64,000 nucleotides of DNA from positions 894,815 to 958,814 of the forward strand of contig MEUD01000001.1 in NCBI GenBank assembly GCA_001771575.1, written 5' to 3'. The stretch comes from a candidate division WOR-1 bacterium RIFOXYB2_FULL_45_9. Lineage in GTDB: Bacteria; Margulisbacteria; WOR-1; O2-12-FULL-45-9; XYB2-FULL-48-7. Each line of letters starts with the position of its first letter. The stretch's first letter is position 1. The notes beneath the pieces were generated by a model, which worked only from the letters and a program-made list of their open reading frames with translations, did no database searches and was not told where the DNA came from. Position numbers and translations under genes: made by a program. Shown piece by piece: positions 44,649 to 54,372 of this stretch.

Positions 44649-45621
44649 GCACGGGATTATAAAACGAGAAATCCCTTGTCTCTGCCAGTACAGCCGCTCC
44701 CAATAAACCTGCATCGTCGCCTAATTCCGAGAGGACGACTTTTGAGGCCAGATCATTCTGCCGCGGCCAGGAAACGACCCCCGGCGAGCGGAGCATTATT
44801 CTCAATGTATCCAACAGCGGTTGACCGATCTGCGCCACTCCCCCACCCAAAACGTGGAGACCATTTAACGTCAAAGCGTGGCCGGTCGAAATATTCATCG
44901 CCAGATAAGCCATCGCCTGGTGGACCACCTTGACCGCGACCTCGTTCTTTGAAAGAAAAGCGGCGCCAACTTCTTCTCCGGTCAGGCGATTACCCGTTAA
45001 TTGAAAATAATGTTCGGACATGGCAGTTCCGCTGACGTAAGCTTCAGCACAGCCGCGAGCGCCGCAGCCGCATTCTTTGGCGGATCGATCCAGGATTGGG
45101 TTGACGACCTTAAAGTGCCCTCCTTCATTGGCCCGGGGGAAGATCTCTTGCTCGCCGTCAACTATCGCGAACCCGTATCCGGTGCCGATACCGTGCCAGA
45201 TCACGACATCCCGCTCCCGACCGGCGCCAAACATCGCTTCCCCCATCACGGCGGAACGCGCGTCATTGAACCCGAAGATCCTCATCCCAGCCGCCCTCGA
45301 CAAAGCGTCAATAAACCCTTCAAAACCAAAACTTAAATTCGGAGGCGAGAATAAGGGTTCGCCGCTTTTTTCGTCTATCGGGCAGGGAAAGCCAATCCCG
45401 CCGACGGCAACGTCATTGATCCCAAACCGGGAAATTTCCAGGGCGGATCTTTCTGCCAGCGCTTGAGGGCTGGAGAACTCTTTCATCGGCACGCGGACGC
45501 TCTTTTCGATTGCTCCTCGTTCCACCACGGCCAAACGTAAATTTGTGCCGCCGATATCCCCGGCCAGGACCCGGCGCGCCGGCCGCGCGGCATAATTAGA
45601 AACCCTCGTACACACATTCAT
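44644..45621 (-). CDS. ROK-family sugar kinase (glucokinase-like)
   Basis: The 325-aa protein has the ATP phosphate loop LAGDIGGTNLRLAVVE, substrate region FNDARSAVMGE, GIGTGYGFAIVDG and the ROK zinc site CGCGARGCAEAYVSG. It probably phosphorylates glucose or N-acetylmannosamine. AAGGAGAAAAAT precedes the ATG. Precise sugar specificity cannot be told. Confidence 0.85.
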   Translation of the reverse strand: MNVCTRVSNYAARPARRVLAGDIGGTNLRLAVVERGAIEKSVRVPMKEFSSPQALAERSALEISRFGINDVAVGGIGFPCPIDEKSGEPLFSPPNLSFGFEGFIDALSRAAGMRIFGFNDARSAVMGEAMFGAGRERDVVIWHGIGTGYGFAIVDGEQEIFPRANEGGHFKVVNPILDRSAKECGCGARGCAEAYVSGTAMSEHYFQLTGNRLTGEEVGAAFLSKNEVAVKVVHQAMAYLAMNISTGHALTLNGLHVLGGGVAQIGQPLLDTLRIMLRSPGVVSWPRQNDLASKVVLSELGDDAGLLGAAVLAETRDFSFYNPVL

Positions 45622-45715
45622 ATTTTTCTCCTTTGCGATTAAACATAGATCGCATAATTATCCCCGTTTTCATTAAATAATTTCAATAAAAAATAAATAT
45701 GAGAAAAAAAACAAA

Positions 45716-46411
45716 TTAAGCGATAAGCGAGGAGATCTCAACGGCCGTCAAATATCGCCATTCCCCAGGCCGCAGGTCGCCCAAAGATAATCCTCCCATT
45801 CGGACCCGACGCAAAGCGACAACTTCGTTCCCCAGCGCCTCCATCATCTTTCTGATCTGGCGGTTTCGCCCTTCCTTGATGATCATTTTAACCCGCCTGG
45901 GATCAATGACTATCACCTTGGCCGGCAGGGTTTTCTTCCCTTCAAGATAGATCCCCCGTCTAAGCTTATCAATTTCCGTGGGCGAAAGCGGGGTTAACAC
46001 AACAACATCATATTCCTTTTCATGCTCGTAGCGTGGGTGGGTCAACTTCAAAGCGACCTCTCCATCGTTTGTGATCAGAAGCAAACCTTCAGAGTCCCGG
46101 TCAAGACGACCCACCGGAAACAATCTTCCTTCAACCCCTTTTAGCAGGTCTATAACCGTGGTCATTTCTCCTTGCGCGCAGGTTGAAACGACCCCTCTTG
46201 GCTTGTTCAATAATATGTATATTTTCTTGCTGTTATTTGATATTTTAACATCGTCGACCTTGATCTCATCCTTTTCCGGATCGATCTTGACTCCCTGAGA
46301 ATCGATCACAACCTCGTTGACCTTCACCCGACCATCCGAGATTATTTCCTCCGCCCGGCGGCGGGAAGCGTAGCCGCAATCGGCCAAGTATTTTTGCAGT
46401 CTTATCAGCAT
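45716..46411 (-). CDS. RsuA/RluB-family rRNA pseudouridine synthase
   Basis: The 231-aa enzyme has an N-terminal S4 domain (RLQKYLADCGYASRRRAEE) and the catalytic-Asp motif GRLDRDSEGLLLITNDG. The family modifies 16S U516 (RsuA) or 23S U2605 (RluB); sequence alone does not decide, though length fits RluB-type. A TAAAAT box ends nine bases before the ATG. Confidence 0.9.
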   Translation of the reverse strand: MLIRLQKYLADCGYASRRRAEEIISDGRVKVNEVVIDSQGVKIDPEKDEIKVDDVKISNNSKKIYILLNKPRGVVSTCAQGEMTTVIDLLKGVEGRLFPVGRLDRDSEGLLLITNDGEVALKLTHPRYEHEKEYDVVVLTPLSPTEIDKLRRGIYLEGKKTLPAKVIVIDPRRVKMIIKEGRNRQIRKMMEALGNEVVALRRVRMGGLSLGDLRPGEWRYLTAVEISSLIA

Positions 46412-46538
46412 ATTACTGTTATTTTAGCATATTGGCGGAAATCCCCCGTTATTTAAGCTTGTCAGCCTCTCCCCACTATGTTAAAATTCTAATGGTTTGA
46501 GGAAAAGGAATAAATTGGGTTAATCTGCGGTGTTTTAA

Positions 46539-47066
46539 TTGAAAAAATATATCGATTCATTTAATCAAATATCATTAGCGAATAAAATAACGTTGTTGAG
46601 GTTAGCCCTAGTTCCGGTCTGCGTGACATTTCTGTTGCTTGGCTTATATGGCCTGGCGGCCGTCACCTTCCTTTTCCTCTCTTTTTCCGACGCTCTTGAC
46701 GGTTATATAGCACGTAAATATTATCAGGTCTCGGAGATTGGAAAATTGCTCGATCCCTTAGCGGATAAGATCCTTGTGATTTCTGTATTGATAGCGCTAA
46801 CTGGTTTAGGAAAAGCTGATCCTGTTCCGGTCATTTTGCTTTGCGCGCGGGAGTTCATCATTGCCAGCGTTCGCGGGCGGCAGATCTTTGCCGCGAGCCC
46901 GGTCGCTAAATGGAAGACCGTTTTCCAGGTCCTGGCGGTTTTCATGATCATTTTGAATCTCCCGCTCTCAGGATTAGCTCTCTGGATCGCCGTGGCGCTG
47001 TCGCTTTTTTCTGGAGGCGCCTATTTATGGCAGAGCGATCTGGTCAAACAGCTGAAAACAACTTAG
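46539..47066 (+). CDS. pgsA: CDP-diacylglycerol--glycerol-3-phosphate 3-phosphatidyltransferase
   Basis: The 175-aa membrane enzyme makes phosphatidylglycerol phosphate. The CDP-alcohol phosphotransferase motif is intact (DALDGYIARKYYQVSEIG, then KLLDPLADK). It starts at TTG 46539 because a stop codon directly precedes it. It overlaps pncC by 40 bases. Confidence 0.9.
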   Translation: MKKYIDSFNQISLANKITLLRLALVPVCVTFLLLGLYGLAAVTFLFLSFSDALDGYIARKYYQVSEIGKLLDPLADKILVISVLIALTGLGKADPVPVILLCAREFIIASVRGRQIFAASPVAKWKTVFQVLAVFMIILNLPLSGLALWIAVALSLFSGGAYLWQSDLVKQLKTT

Positions 47067-47581
47067 GTTTTTTTAGTCAGGTCCTGGCGGCCCTTGGCCG
47101 GAATACCGACCAACAGGTAAGCGAACTTCTGCGCGAGCGGCGCTTGACCGTCGCGGTCGCCGAATCGCTGACCGGAGGCCTGATCTCCAGTCGATTGACC
47201 AACCTCGCCGGAAGCTCCGATTTTTTTATCGGCGGAGTTGTTTGTTACTCACCCCGGATCAAAGTTTCCCAGGTCGGCGTATCCCCCGCCCTCATCAGCC
47301 AGTTCGGCGTCGTCAGCCGCGACGTCGCCGTCGCCCTGGCTGAAGAGGTCAGGAAACGCTTTAAAAGCGACATCGGCGTTGGCGCGACCGGCGTCGCCGG
47401 ACCGGACCCGATCCCTCCGGCCCCGGTCGGCAAGGTTTTTGTCGCCGTTTCCGGTAAAGACGGGACTGACTGGAAAGAGTTAAACTTAGACGGTAAGCGC
47501 GAAGAGATCAGGGAAAGATCGGCCGCCGCCGCGCTCGGCCTGCTGTGGCTTCATTTAGGCGGAAAAATCGACGAAAAATGA
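47027..47581 (+). CDS. pncC: Nicotinamide-nucleotide amidohydrolase (CinA C-terminal domain type)
   Basis: The 184-aa protein is a stand-alone CinA C-terminal domain: VAVAESLTGGLISSRLT, GGVVCYSP, VGATGVAGPDP. PncC turns NMN into nicotinate mononucleotide in NAD recycling. ATG 47027 has GGAGG ten bases upstream. The pgsA-pncC-recA order is widely conserved. Confidence 0.88.
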   Translation: MAERSGQTAENNLGFFSQVLAALGRNTDQQVSELLRERRLTVAVAESLTGGLISSRLTNLAGSSDFFIGGVVCYSPRIKVSQVGVSPALISQFGVVSRDVAVALAEEVRKRFKSDIGVGATGVAGPDPIPPAPVGKVFVAVSGKDGTDWKELNLDGKREEIRERSAAAALGLLWLHLGGKIDEK

Positions 47582-47741
47582 CCGCGTGTTCCGCGAGTTG
47601 AAAGGCTCGCGGTAGTAAAAACAAAACTTAAGGAGTTGAAATAATAAGCTTTCAAGGGAAAGGCTGCCAGGCCTTTATCTTGGGGGAGTTTGCGTCAATT
47701 ATTTAACGGCCCATTCGAATATTTTTAAGGAGGATACATAT
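47582..47741 (+). other. recA upstream region with hairpins
   Basis: This 160-base gap holds a stem CCGCGAG/CTCGCGG (47591-47612) and a smaller stem AAAGGC/GCCTTT near 47660-47680, then a strong AAGGAGGAT. The first stem lacks a T-run. No riboswitch or LexA-box consensus was recognised. Confidence 0.45.
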
Positions 47742-48764
47742 ATGGTCAGCGAAAAAAGCGTTGAAAAACTCGCCGAGAAAAGCAGTGAAAAGTCCAAGGC
47801 CCTGGGGATTGCGATCGCCCAGATCGAAAAGAATTACGGCAAAGGTTCGATCATGAAATTGGGAGAAGCGTCCAAGTTGAACGTCGAGGTCATTCCGACC
47901 GGCGCCCTCTCCGTCGACGCGGCCCTTGGGGTCGGCGGGTTTCCTCGCGGCCGGATCATTGAGATCTACGGCCCGGAAGGCGGAGGAAAGACCACCGTCT
48001 CTTTGCACGCAATCGCCGAGGCCCAAAGACGCGGCGGCGTGGCGGCGTTCATTGACGCCGAACATTCCATGGACCCGGCTTACGCCAAGAAATTGGGGGT
48101 CAACATCGACAACCTCCTGATCTCACAACCTGATTACGGCGAGCAGGCGCTGGAGATCGCCGAGACCTTGATCCGCTCCGGAGCGATCGACATTATCGTC
48201 GTCGACTCGGTGGCGGCGCTGGTCCCGAAAGCCGAAGTTGAAGGGGAAATGGGGGACGCGGTCATGGGGCTGCAAGCCAGATTGATGTCCCAGGCCCTGC
48301 GCAAATTGACGTCGGTCATCAGCAAGTCCAAGACCGTGATGATCTTCATTAACCAACTGCGCGAAAAGATCGGGGTCATGTTCGGCAATCCGGAGACGAC
48401 ACCGGGGGGCCGGGCGCTCAAGTTCTACTCCTCGGTCAGGCTCGACGTCCGGGCGGGAGAAAAGATCAAGGAGAACGAGAAGATCATCGGGACCAGGGTC
48501 AAAGTTAAGGTCGTCAAGAACAAGGTGGCGCCGCCGTTCCGCGAAGCCAGCTTCCTCCTGATCCACGGTGAGGGACTGCTCCGGGAAGCCGATATCCTTG
48601 ACCAGGCGGTAAACCTGAACCTGGTCGAAAAAAGCGGCTCCTGGTTTTCTTATGGCGGGGAAAAGATCGGTCAAGGATTCGACGGCGCGGTCAAGTATTT
48701 GAAAGAGAACGGCAAGGTCGCGGCCAAGATCGAAGGAGAGATTCGCAAATCGTTGTCCCATTAA
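47742..48764 (+). CDS. recA: Recombinase RecA
   Basis: The 340-aa ATPase drives homologous strand exchange and SOS signalling. It has the Walker A loop [16 protein letters not shown] (usually GPESSGKTT), [17 protein letters not shown], Walker [23 protein letters not shown] and the [22 protein letters not shown] motif. No intein is present. AAGGAGGAT lies before the ATG. Confidence 0.97.
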   Translation: MVSEKSVEKLAEKSSEKSKALGIAIAQIEKNYGKGSIMKLGEASKLNVEVIPTGALSVDAALGVGGFPRGRIIEIYGPEGGGKTTVSLHAIAEAQRRGGVAAFIDAEHSMDPAYAKKLGVNIDNLLISQPDYGEQALEIAETLIRSGAIDIIVVDSVAALVPKAEVEGEMGDAVMGLQARLMSQALRKLTSVISKSKTVMIFINQLREKIGVMFGNPETTPGGRALKFYSSVRLDVRAGEKIKENEKIIGTRVKVKVVKNKVAPPFREASFLLIHGEGLLREADILDQAVNLNLVEKSGSWFSYGGEKIGQGFDGAVKYLKENGKVAAKIEGEIRKSLSH

Positions 48765-48795
48765 AAAGCGGTAATTTTCTAGAGGGGGTTTAATT

Positions 48796-50343
48796 ATGTC
48801 GGTATATTCATTGTTTTACGTGGTGATAGTTGCGGTCGTCGTTTTCGGGCTGGCGATCGCTTATCTGCTGATCAAACAGCAGCTGGCGGGCCAAAAGCTC
48901 CGGATCGCCGAAGAATCGGCCCGGAGAGTGACCGAAGAGGCCAAGAAAGAGGCGGAACGGATCAGGAAGGAATCGATCCTGGAAGCCAAGGATGAGGGGA
49001 TCCGCCAGCGGGCGGAACTGGAGCGCGAAGCCAAAGAGCGGAAGAACGAATTGACCGCGATGGAACGCCGTCTCCAGTCCCGGGAAGATCACCTGGAAAA
49101 CAAAGAGAAGAATATCGATACCCGCGAAAAACAGATCAAAAAGATCGAGGACGACCTGGTCAAGCTCAAAGAGACCTTGCTGTCCGCCAAAGAGCAGTTG
49201 ATCGTCCAGCTGGAAAAGATCGCCACCCTCTCCAAGGAGGAAGCGAAAAAGGAACTGCTGGAAAAGCTGGACAAGGAGCTGGAGGTTGAAGTCGCTAAAA
49301 AGATCAAGTCAAGCGAAGAAGAGGTCAGGAAAGAGTCCGACCGGCGGGCCCGCGAGATCCTGGCGACCGCGATCCAGCGCTGCGCCGTCGACCATGTCGT
49401 GGAGACCACGACCTCAATGGTTGAGCTCCCCAGCGACGACATGAAGGGACGGATCATCGGTCGGGAAGGACGCAACATCCGCTCCTTTGAGACCAAGACC
49501 GGCGTTGACCTGATCGTCGACGACACTCCGGAAGCGGTCATTCTTTCGAGCTTTGACCCCCTGCGCCGCGAAACGGCAAGGCTTACCCTGCAAAAACTGA
49601 TCGCGGACGGTCGGATCCACCCAGCCAGGGTGGAAGAGATGTACGAAAAATCGAAGACCGAGCTCAAAAACGCCATGTGGGAGCACGGTGAGCGGGCCGC
49701 CATGGAGACCGGCGTGCATGGGGTTCCACCGGTAATCATCCAATTGCTTGGCCGGCTTCATTATCGGACCTCCTACGGCCAGAACGTCCTGCAACATTCT
49801 ATTGAAATGGCCCACCTGGCCGGGATGCTGGCGGCCGAGCTCGGAGCCAACGTCGCGCTGGCCAAACGGGCCGCCCTTCTGCACGATCTGGGAAAAGCGA
49901 TCGACCAGGAAGTGGAAGGAACGCACGTCCGCCTTGGCGTAACATTCGCGCAAAAAGCTGGAGAATCTCCGGAGGTACTCCACGCCATGGAAGCCCATCA
50001 TAACGACGTCGAGCCAAAGACCATAGAAGCGGTCATCGTCCAGGTCTGTGACGCCATCTCCAGCGCCCGGCCGGGCGCGCGGCGCGATTCACTGGAAGCC
50101 TACGTCAAGCGGCTGGAGAAGCTGGAAAGCGTCGCCAACTCGTTTGACGGGGTCGAAAAGACCTTTGCCATTTCGGCCGGACGGGAAGTCAGGGTCATCG
50201 TCCAGCCGGACAGGATATCCGACGACCTGGCGACCAAACTGGCCCATGACATCGCTAAGAAGATCGAGGCGGAGCTGGAATACCCAGGCGAGATCAAAGT
50301 AACGGTCGTCCGGGAGATCAGGGCTTCGGATGTCGCCAGATAA
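48796..50343 (+). CDS. rny: Ribonuclease Y
   Basis: The 515-aa membrane-anchored endoribonuclease initiates mRNA decay. It has an N-terminal helix, a long charged coiled coil (about 25-190), a KH domain ([17 protein letters not shown]) and an HD domain ([23 protein letters not shown]). It is followed by ymdB with a 14-base overlap, a pairing seen in many bacteria. Confidence 0.96.
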   Translation: MSVYSLFYVVIVAVVVFGLAIAYLLIKQQLAGQKLRIAEESARRVTEEAKKEAERIRKESILEAKDEGIRQRAELEREAKERKNELTAMERRLQSREDHLENKEKNIDTREKQIKKIEDDLVKLKETLLSAKEQLIVQLEKIATLSKEEAKKELLEKLDKELEVEVAKKIKSSEEEVRKESDRRAREILATAIQRCAVDHVVETTTSMVELPSDDMKGRIIGREGRNIRSFETKTGVDLIVDDTPEAVILSSFDPLRRETARLTLQKLIADGRIHPARVEEMYEKSKTELKNAMWEHGERAAMETGVHGVPPVIIQLLGRLHYRTSYGQNVLQHSIEMAHLAGMLAAELGANVALAKRAALLHDLGKAIDQEVEGTHVRLGVTFAQKAGESPEVLHAMEAHHNDVEPKTIEAVIVQVCDAISSARPGARRDSLEAYVKRLEKLESVANSFDGVEKTFAISAGREVRVIVQPDRISDDLATKLAHDIAKKIEAELEYPGEIKVTVVREIRASDVAR

Positions 50344-51148
50344 GCTCAAACTTTTATTTATCGGGGATATCGTAGGCGCCTTTGGGCGAGCGGTCGTCAG
50401 GCGCCTGCTACCCGATCTGAAAAGCGAATACTCCATTGACGTAACAATCGCCAACGGCGAAAACTGCGCCCACGGTTTCAGCATCACCGAAAAGATATAT
50501 AACGATCTCCTTAGCGCCGGAGTTGACGCCTTCACCATGGGAAACCACGTCTGGGAAAAGAGAGAAGTCGTCAACAAAGCTCATTTGTTTGACAAAATGG
50601 CCCGTCCGGCTAATTACCCTCCGGGGACGCCAGGCAACGATCACCTGATCATCGACGTTAAAGGGGCGAAGCTCGGCCTGCTCAACCTGAACGGCCGGGT
50701 CTTTATGCAATGCATGGATTGCCCTTTTCAGGCAGCCGAGCGGATCATCCCCAAAATAAAAGAGAAGACCAATTTGATTCTGGTCGATATGCACGCCGAA
50801 GCGTCGTCGGAAAAATGCGCCATGGGTTATTTTTTGGACGGCAAAGTCTCCGCGATCATCGGCACGCATACTCACGTTCAAACCGCCGACGAGCGGGTCT
50901 TGACCGGCGGAACGGGCTTTATCTCTGATGTTGGCATGACCGGGCCGCTTGATTCGATCATCGGCATGAAGAAAGAGCAGGTCATGCGCCGGATAATCAA
51001 ACAAATGCCGGAACGGCTGGAACCAGCCTCGGAAGGCCCGGGACTTTTTAACGGCGTGGTCGTCACGCTCGACGTTAATAGCGGAAAAACATTAGAAATT
51101 GCCAGGATCAAGAGGATAACCGAACCGCTAAAAGTAGAAGAAAACTAA
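50330..51148 (+). CDS. YmdB-like metallophosphoesterase (TIGR00282)
   Basis: The 272-aa protein has a di-metal phosphodiesterase core: [48 protein letters not shown] and [14 protein letters not shown]. The B. subtilis homologue YmdB cleaves 2',3'-cyclic nucleotides and affects biofilm choice. Overlap with rny supports an RNA-turnover link. Confidence 0.93.
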   Translation: MSPDKLKLLFIGDIVGAFGRAVVRRLLPDLKSEYSIDVTIANGENCAHGFSITEKIYNDLLSAGVDAFTMGNHVWEKREVVNKAHLFDKMARPANYPPGTPGNDHLIIDVKGAKLGLLNLNGRVFMQCMDCPFQAAERIIPKIKEKTNLILVDMHAEASSEKCAMGYFLDGKVSAIIGTHTHVQTADERVLTGGTGFISDVGMTGPLDSIIGMKKEQVMRRIIKQMPERLEPASEGPGLFNGVVVTLDVNSGKTLEIARIKRITEPLKVEEN

Positions 51149-53820
51149 CCCAGGTCTTTAATCCGCTCCGAAAGCGCCTTAACCTTTTCACTATACTCAA
51201 TCTGACGTTCTTTTTCTTTTTGGACCGCTTCCGGATTGGCCCGAGCAACAAAATTGGCATTACCCAGCCGTTCGGTAATTTTAATGATCTCGGCTGCAAG
51301 TCTCTCCTTTTCCTTGGTCAGGCGGGCAACTTCCTTGTTCAGGTCAATAAAACCTCCCAGCGGGACGTATATGGTCGCTCCGGTGATCGTGGCGGAAGCT
51401 GATTGCGCCGGTTTGGCGTCAAGTTTAGCCACAATCGTTAGCTTGCTGACCTTGGTCAGGGCTTTAACATACATTTCGACCGGTTGACGATTCGAAACAA
51501 TGACCACTTCCACCTCGCCGGTATGCGGTACGTTAAATTCCGCCCTGATGTTCCTGATCGCCCTGATCACTTCCATGGAAAAAGCCATCGCCTCCTCCGC
51601 CTTGGGATCGATCAATGATCGGTCGGCTTTAGGCCATGGTTGGACCATGAGCGATTCCACCGGTTTGACGACCGTCCGCCCGTTTAGCCTTTGATAATTT
51701 TCTTCGGTAATAAACGGCATAAAAGGATGGAGGATCTTCATCGTCCCTTCCAAAACGGTCAGCAGAACCGCTAACGTTGTTTCTTTAGCCTCAAGATCGT
51801 CACCATACAAGCGGATCTTGGCAAGTTCAACGTACCAGTCGCAGAATTCCGACCAGATAAAGTCGTACAAAGTTTTGGCCGCTTCGCCAAATTCATAGGC
51901 TTCAATGGCGGCGGAAACTTTGTCGATCGTCGAGTTGTAACGAGAAAGGATCCAACGGTCAACTAGCTCACTCCCTCCCGCCTGCGGCGGGTTTCCCCTT
52001 CTCTTGTTAAGAGAGGGGGAGGAAGGGGGTGAGTTAAGAAGCACAAACCTGCTGACATTCCAGATCTTGTTGGCAAAGTTACGGGCCTCGGTGATCTTTT
52101 CTTCGGAAAGTTTAACATCCTGCCCCTGACCAGCGATCAGCGAAATAAAAGCAAAGCGGAGAGCATCCGCCCCCGCTCGGTCGATAACTTCCAGCGGATC
52201 AATAACGTTCCCCCATGATTTGCTCATCTTTTTACCGTGAATATCTTTCACTAAGCCATGGATATAGACCGTATGAAACGGCTCATTTTTCATAAAATGC
52301 AGACCGGCCATGATCATCCGGGAGACCCAGAAAGTAATAATGTCGTAGCTGGTAACTAAAACATCGGTTGGATAATGGTTTTTAAGGTCACCCGTCTGAT
52401 TAGGCCAGCCTAACGTGGAAAATGGCCACAACGCCGAGCTGAACCAAGTGTCAAATACGTCAGGATCTTGAACCCAGCCGTCACCCTTTGGCGGTTCTTC
52501 ACCGACGTAGATTTCGTCCCCTTTATACCAAGCCGGGACCTGATGCCCCCACCAAAGCTGGCGGGAGATACACCAGTCACGCAAATTGGTCATCCACTGG
52601 AGATAGACCTTAGTCCAGCGTTCCGGAACATACTTGATCCGGCCATCTTCCACCGCGGCGATCGCTTTTTCGGCGAGCGGTTTCACTTTTACGAACCATT
52701 GATCTGAAAGATATGGTTCAATAACAGTTTTACAGCGATAACAGTGCCCGACGGAGTTTTGATAATCTTCGACCTTTTCCAAAAAGCCTTGTTCTTCAAG
52801 CAATTTAACGATCAATTCTCTGGCTTTTCCCCGATCCATCCCTTCAATCCCTACTACTCCCTGTCGCTCCTCATCACTCCCAAATTCGCCAAGCGTGATC
52901 TTCCCATCAGGGGTTAAGACGTTGATGAAGGGGAGATTATGCCTCATTCCCATTTCATAATCGTTGGGGTCATGCGCCGGGGTGACTTTAACGGCGCCGG
53001 TCCCAAATTCCTGGTCGACAAATTGGTCTTTGATGATCGGAATATGCCTGCCAACCAGAGGCAAGATCAAGTTCTTGCCGGCCAGGTGTTTGTAGCGTTC
53101 ATCCCGGGGATTGACGGCAACCGCGGTGTCACCCAGCATTGTTTCCGGCCGGGTGGTGGCGACAACGACAAATTCCTTACTCCCCTCAACCGGGTATTTT
53201 ATATGCCAAAGTGACCCGTTCTTGTTCTCGTGTTCAACTTCGATGTCTGACAGGGCTGTTTGACAGCGGGGACACCAATTTATGATCCGCTTTCCACGGT
53301 AAATTAATCCCTCGTTGTAAAGCTGGACAAAATGGCGCTTGACCGCCCGCGACAACCCTTCATCCATCGTGAAGCGTTCGCGCGACCAATCGCAGGAAGC
53401 GCCTAAACGGCGCAACTGGCAAGTGATCCGTCCGCCGTACTCTTTTTTCCACTCCCAGACCTTCTCGACGAATTTGTCCCGTCCCAGATCTTCTTTCTTC
53501 TTCCCCTCTTTTTTTAATTCTCGCTCGACCACGTTCTGCGTGGCGATCCCGGCGTGATCGGTCCCCGGGACCCAAAGGGTTTCAAAGCCGTTCATTCTTT
53601 TGTAGCGGATCAGCAGGTCCTGAATGGAGTTGTTTAAAGCATGGCCCATGTGAAGTGAACCGGTGACATTGGGAGGAGGGATTACAATCGTAAAGGTCTT
53701 CCCAGCCCCTAGTCCCTTAGTCCCTGCGGCAGGCTTGAATAGACCAGTCCCTTCCCAAAAAGCGTACCACTTTTGTTCGACTTCGGCTGGATTATAGACT
53801 TTAGCTAGTTCTTCGCTCAT
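51145..53820 (-). CDS. valS: Valyl-tRNA synthetase with in-frame palindromic insertion
   Basis: The 891-aa class I enzyme has the HIGH-type motif PPNVTGSLHMGHALN, editing domain (VATTRPETMLGDTAVAV), KMSKS loop (GKKMSKSWGN), anticodon-binding region (FVLLN to ELVDRWILSRYN) and C-terminal coiled coil. Between FVLLN and ELVDRW are about 22 extra residues (about 597-618) encoded by a palindromic element. A smaller Pro/Ala/Gly stretch lies near residues 31-41. A TATAAT box is 22 bases before the ATG and GAGG serves as ribosome binding site. Confidence 0.95.
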   Translation of the reverse strand: MSEELAKVYNPAEVEQKWYAFWEGTGLFKPAAGTKGLGAGKTFTIVIPPPNVTGSLHMGHALNNSIQDLLIRYKRMNGFETLWVPGTDHAGIATQNVVERELKKEGKKKEDLGRDKFVEKVWEWKKEYGGRITCQLRRLGASCDWSRERFTMDEGLSRAVKRHFVQLYNEGLIYRGKRIINWCPRCQTALSDIEVEHENKNGSLWHIKYPVEGSKEFVVVATTRPETMLGDTAVAVNPRDERYKHLAGKNLILPLVGRHIPIIKDQFVDQEFGTGAVKVTPAHDPNDYEMGMRHNLPFINVLTPDGKITLGEFGSDEERQGVVGIEGMDRGKARELIVKLLEEQGFLEKVEDYQNSVGHCYRCKTVIEPYLSDQWFVKVKPLAEKAIAAVEDGRIKYVPERWTKVYLQWMTNLRDWCISRQLWWGHQVPAWYKGDEIYVGEEPPKGDGWVQDPDVFDTWFSSALWPFSTLGWPNQTGDLKNHYPTDVLVTSYDIITFWVSRMIMAGLHFMKNEPFHTVYIHGLVKDIHGKKMSKSWGNVIDPLEVIDRAGADALRFAFISLIAGQGQDVKLSEEKITEARNFANKIWNVSRFVLLNSPPSSPSLNKRRGNPPQAGGSELVDRWILSRYNSTIDKVSAAIEAYEFGEAAKTLYDFIWSEFCDWYVELAKIRLYGDDLEAKETTLAVLLTVLEGTMKILHPFMPFITEENYQRLNGRTVVKPVESLMVQPWPKADRSLIDPKAEEAMAFSMEVIRAIRNIRAEFNVPHTGEVEVVIVSNRQPVEMYVKALTKVSKLTIVAKLDAKPAQSASATITGATIYVPLGGFIDLNKEVARLTKEKERLAAEIIKITERLGNANFVARANPEAVQKEKERQIEYSEKVKALSERIKDLG
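51967..52033. repeat. 67-bp palindromic element inside valS
   Basis: Outer inverted ends CTCACTCCCTCCC and GGGAGGAAGGGGGTGAG enclose two hairpins: CCCGCC-TGC-GGCGGG and CCCCTTCTCTT-GTT-AAGAGAGGGG. It is read in frame as Ser/Pro-rich then basic residues (SPPSSPSLNKRRGNPPQAGG). It resembles Rickettsia palindromic elements in behaviour, not in sequence. Confidence 0.75.
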
Positions 53821-53842
53821 TGTTTTCCTCGATTATCGTCTA

Positions 53843-53848
53843 ATTATA
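53843..53848 (-). promoter_or_regulatory. valS -10 box (TATAAT)
   Basis: Perfect TATAAT on the minus strand 22 bases before the valS ATG, leaving room for a short leader with GAGG. No good -35 box. Confidence 0.5.
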
Positions 53849-53935
53849 GCAAAGATATGGCGATTCTGGAACAAGAGCTGAAATTCCGGCATATTTTATT
53901 GGATAATCTTGTAGTTATAGTGAAAGGAATTAATT

Positions 53936-54370
53936 ATGATCAGGATAGGCAAGGTCACTGTTTCGACCGTAAAAAAACAAATCTATTGTTTGATCCGGCC
54001 AAACATTGCAAAGTTAGCCGCTAAAGCTTCCGCCGGAACATTGAACATGAACGAACTGCTCCACCTGGTCATATTTTTAGAAAAAAAACCTCAAGCGTTC
54101 GATCTTGAGGAAACAAGAATGATCAAATATGATATCCTGACCCAGGTTATTGATGAATATCGGGAAAGCATGAGGGAAGTAGCCTTACACGGTCGCAATT
54201 TATTAGACGGTCAATCCCGATCATTCCCTTCAGTGGTCAATGAGGACACGCTTTCTTTCGGTCATCCTTCTCCGACCACCTCCGCCGATCCTGAATTAAG
54301 CGGGGTTGTCGTCAATGTCGAGGAACTGCCAAACTCGCACCGCGTTTATTACCATCCGGAAAAGAAGTAG
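53936..54370 (+). CDS. Hypothetical protein (144 aa)
   Basis: No family is recognised. It starts basic and helical, with LNMNELLHLVIFLEKKPQAFD and a helix ILTQVIDEYRESMREVALHGR, then a Ser/Pro-rich C-terminal half. It has no signal peptide or Cys. AAAGGA precedes the ATG. It is divergent from valS and convergent with ftcD, two bases away. Confidence 0.6.
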   Translation: MIRIGKVTVSTVKKQIYCLIRPNIAKLAAKASAGTLNMNELLHLVIFLEKKPQAFDLEETRMIKYDILTQVIDEYRESMREVALHGRNLLDGQSRSFPSVVNEDTLSFGHPSPTTSADPELSGVVVNVEELPNSHRVYYHPEKK

Positions 54371-54372
54371 CT

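Noticed and set aside
47582-47741. Possible riboswitch or SOS box ahead of recA
   Set aside because: Hairpins are present, but no known riboswitch pattern or LexA consensus was found.
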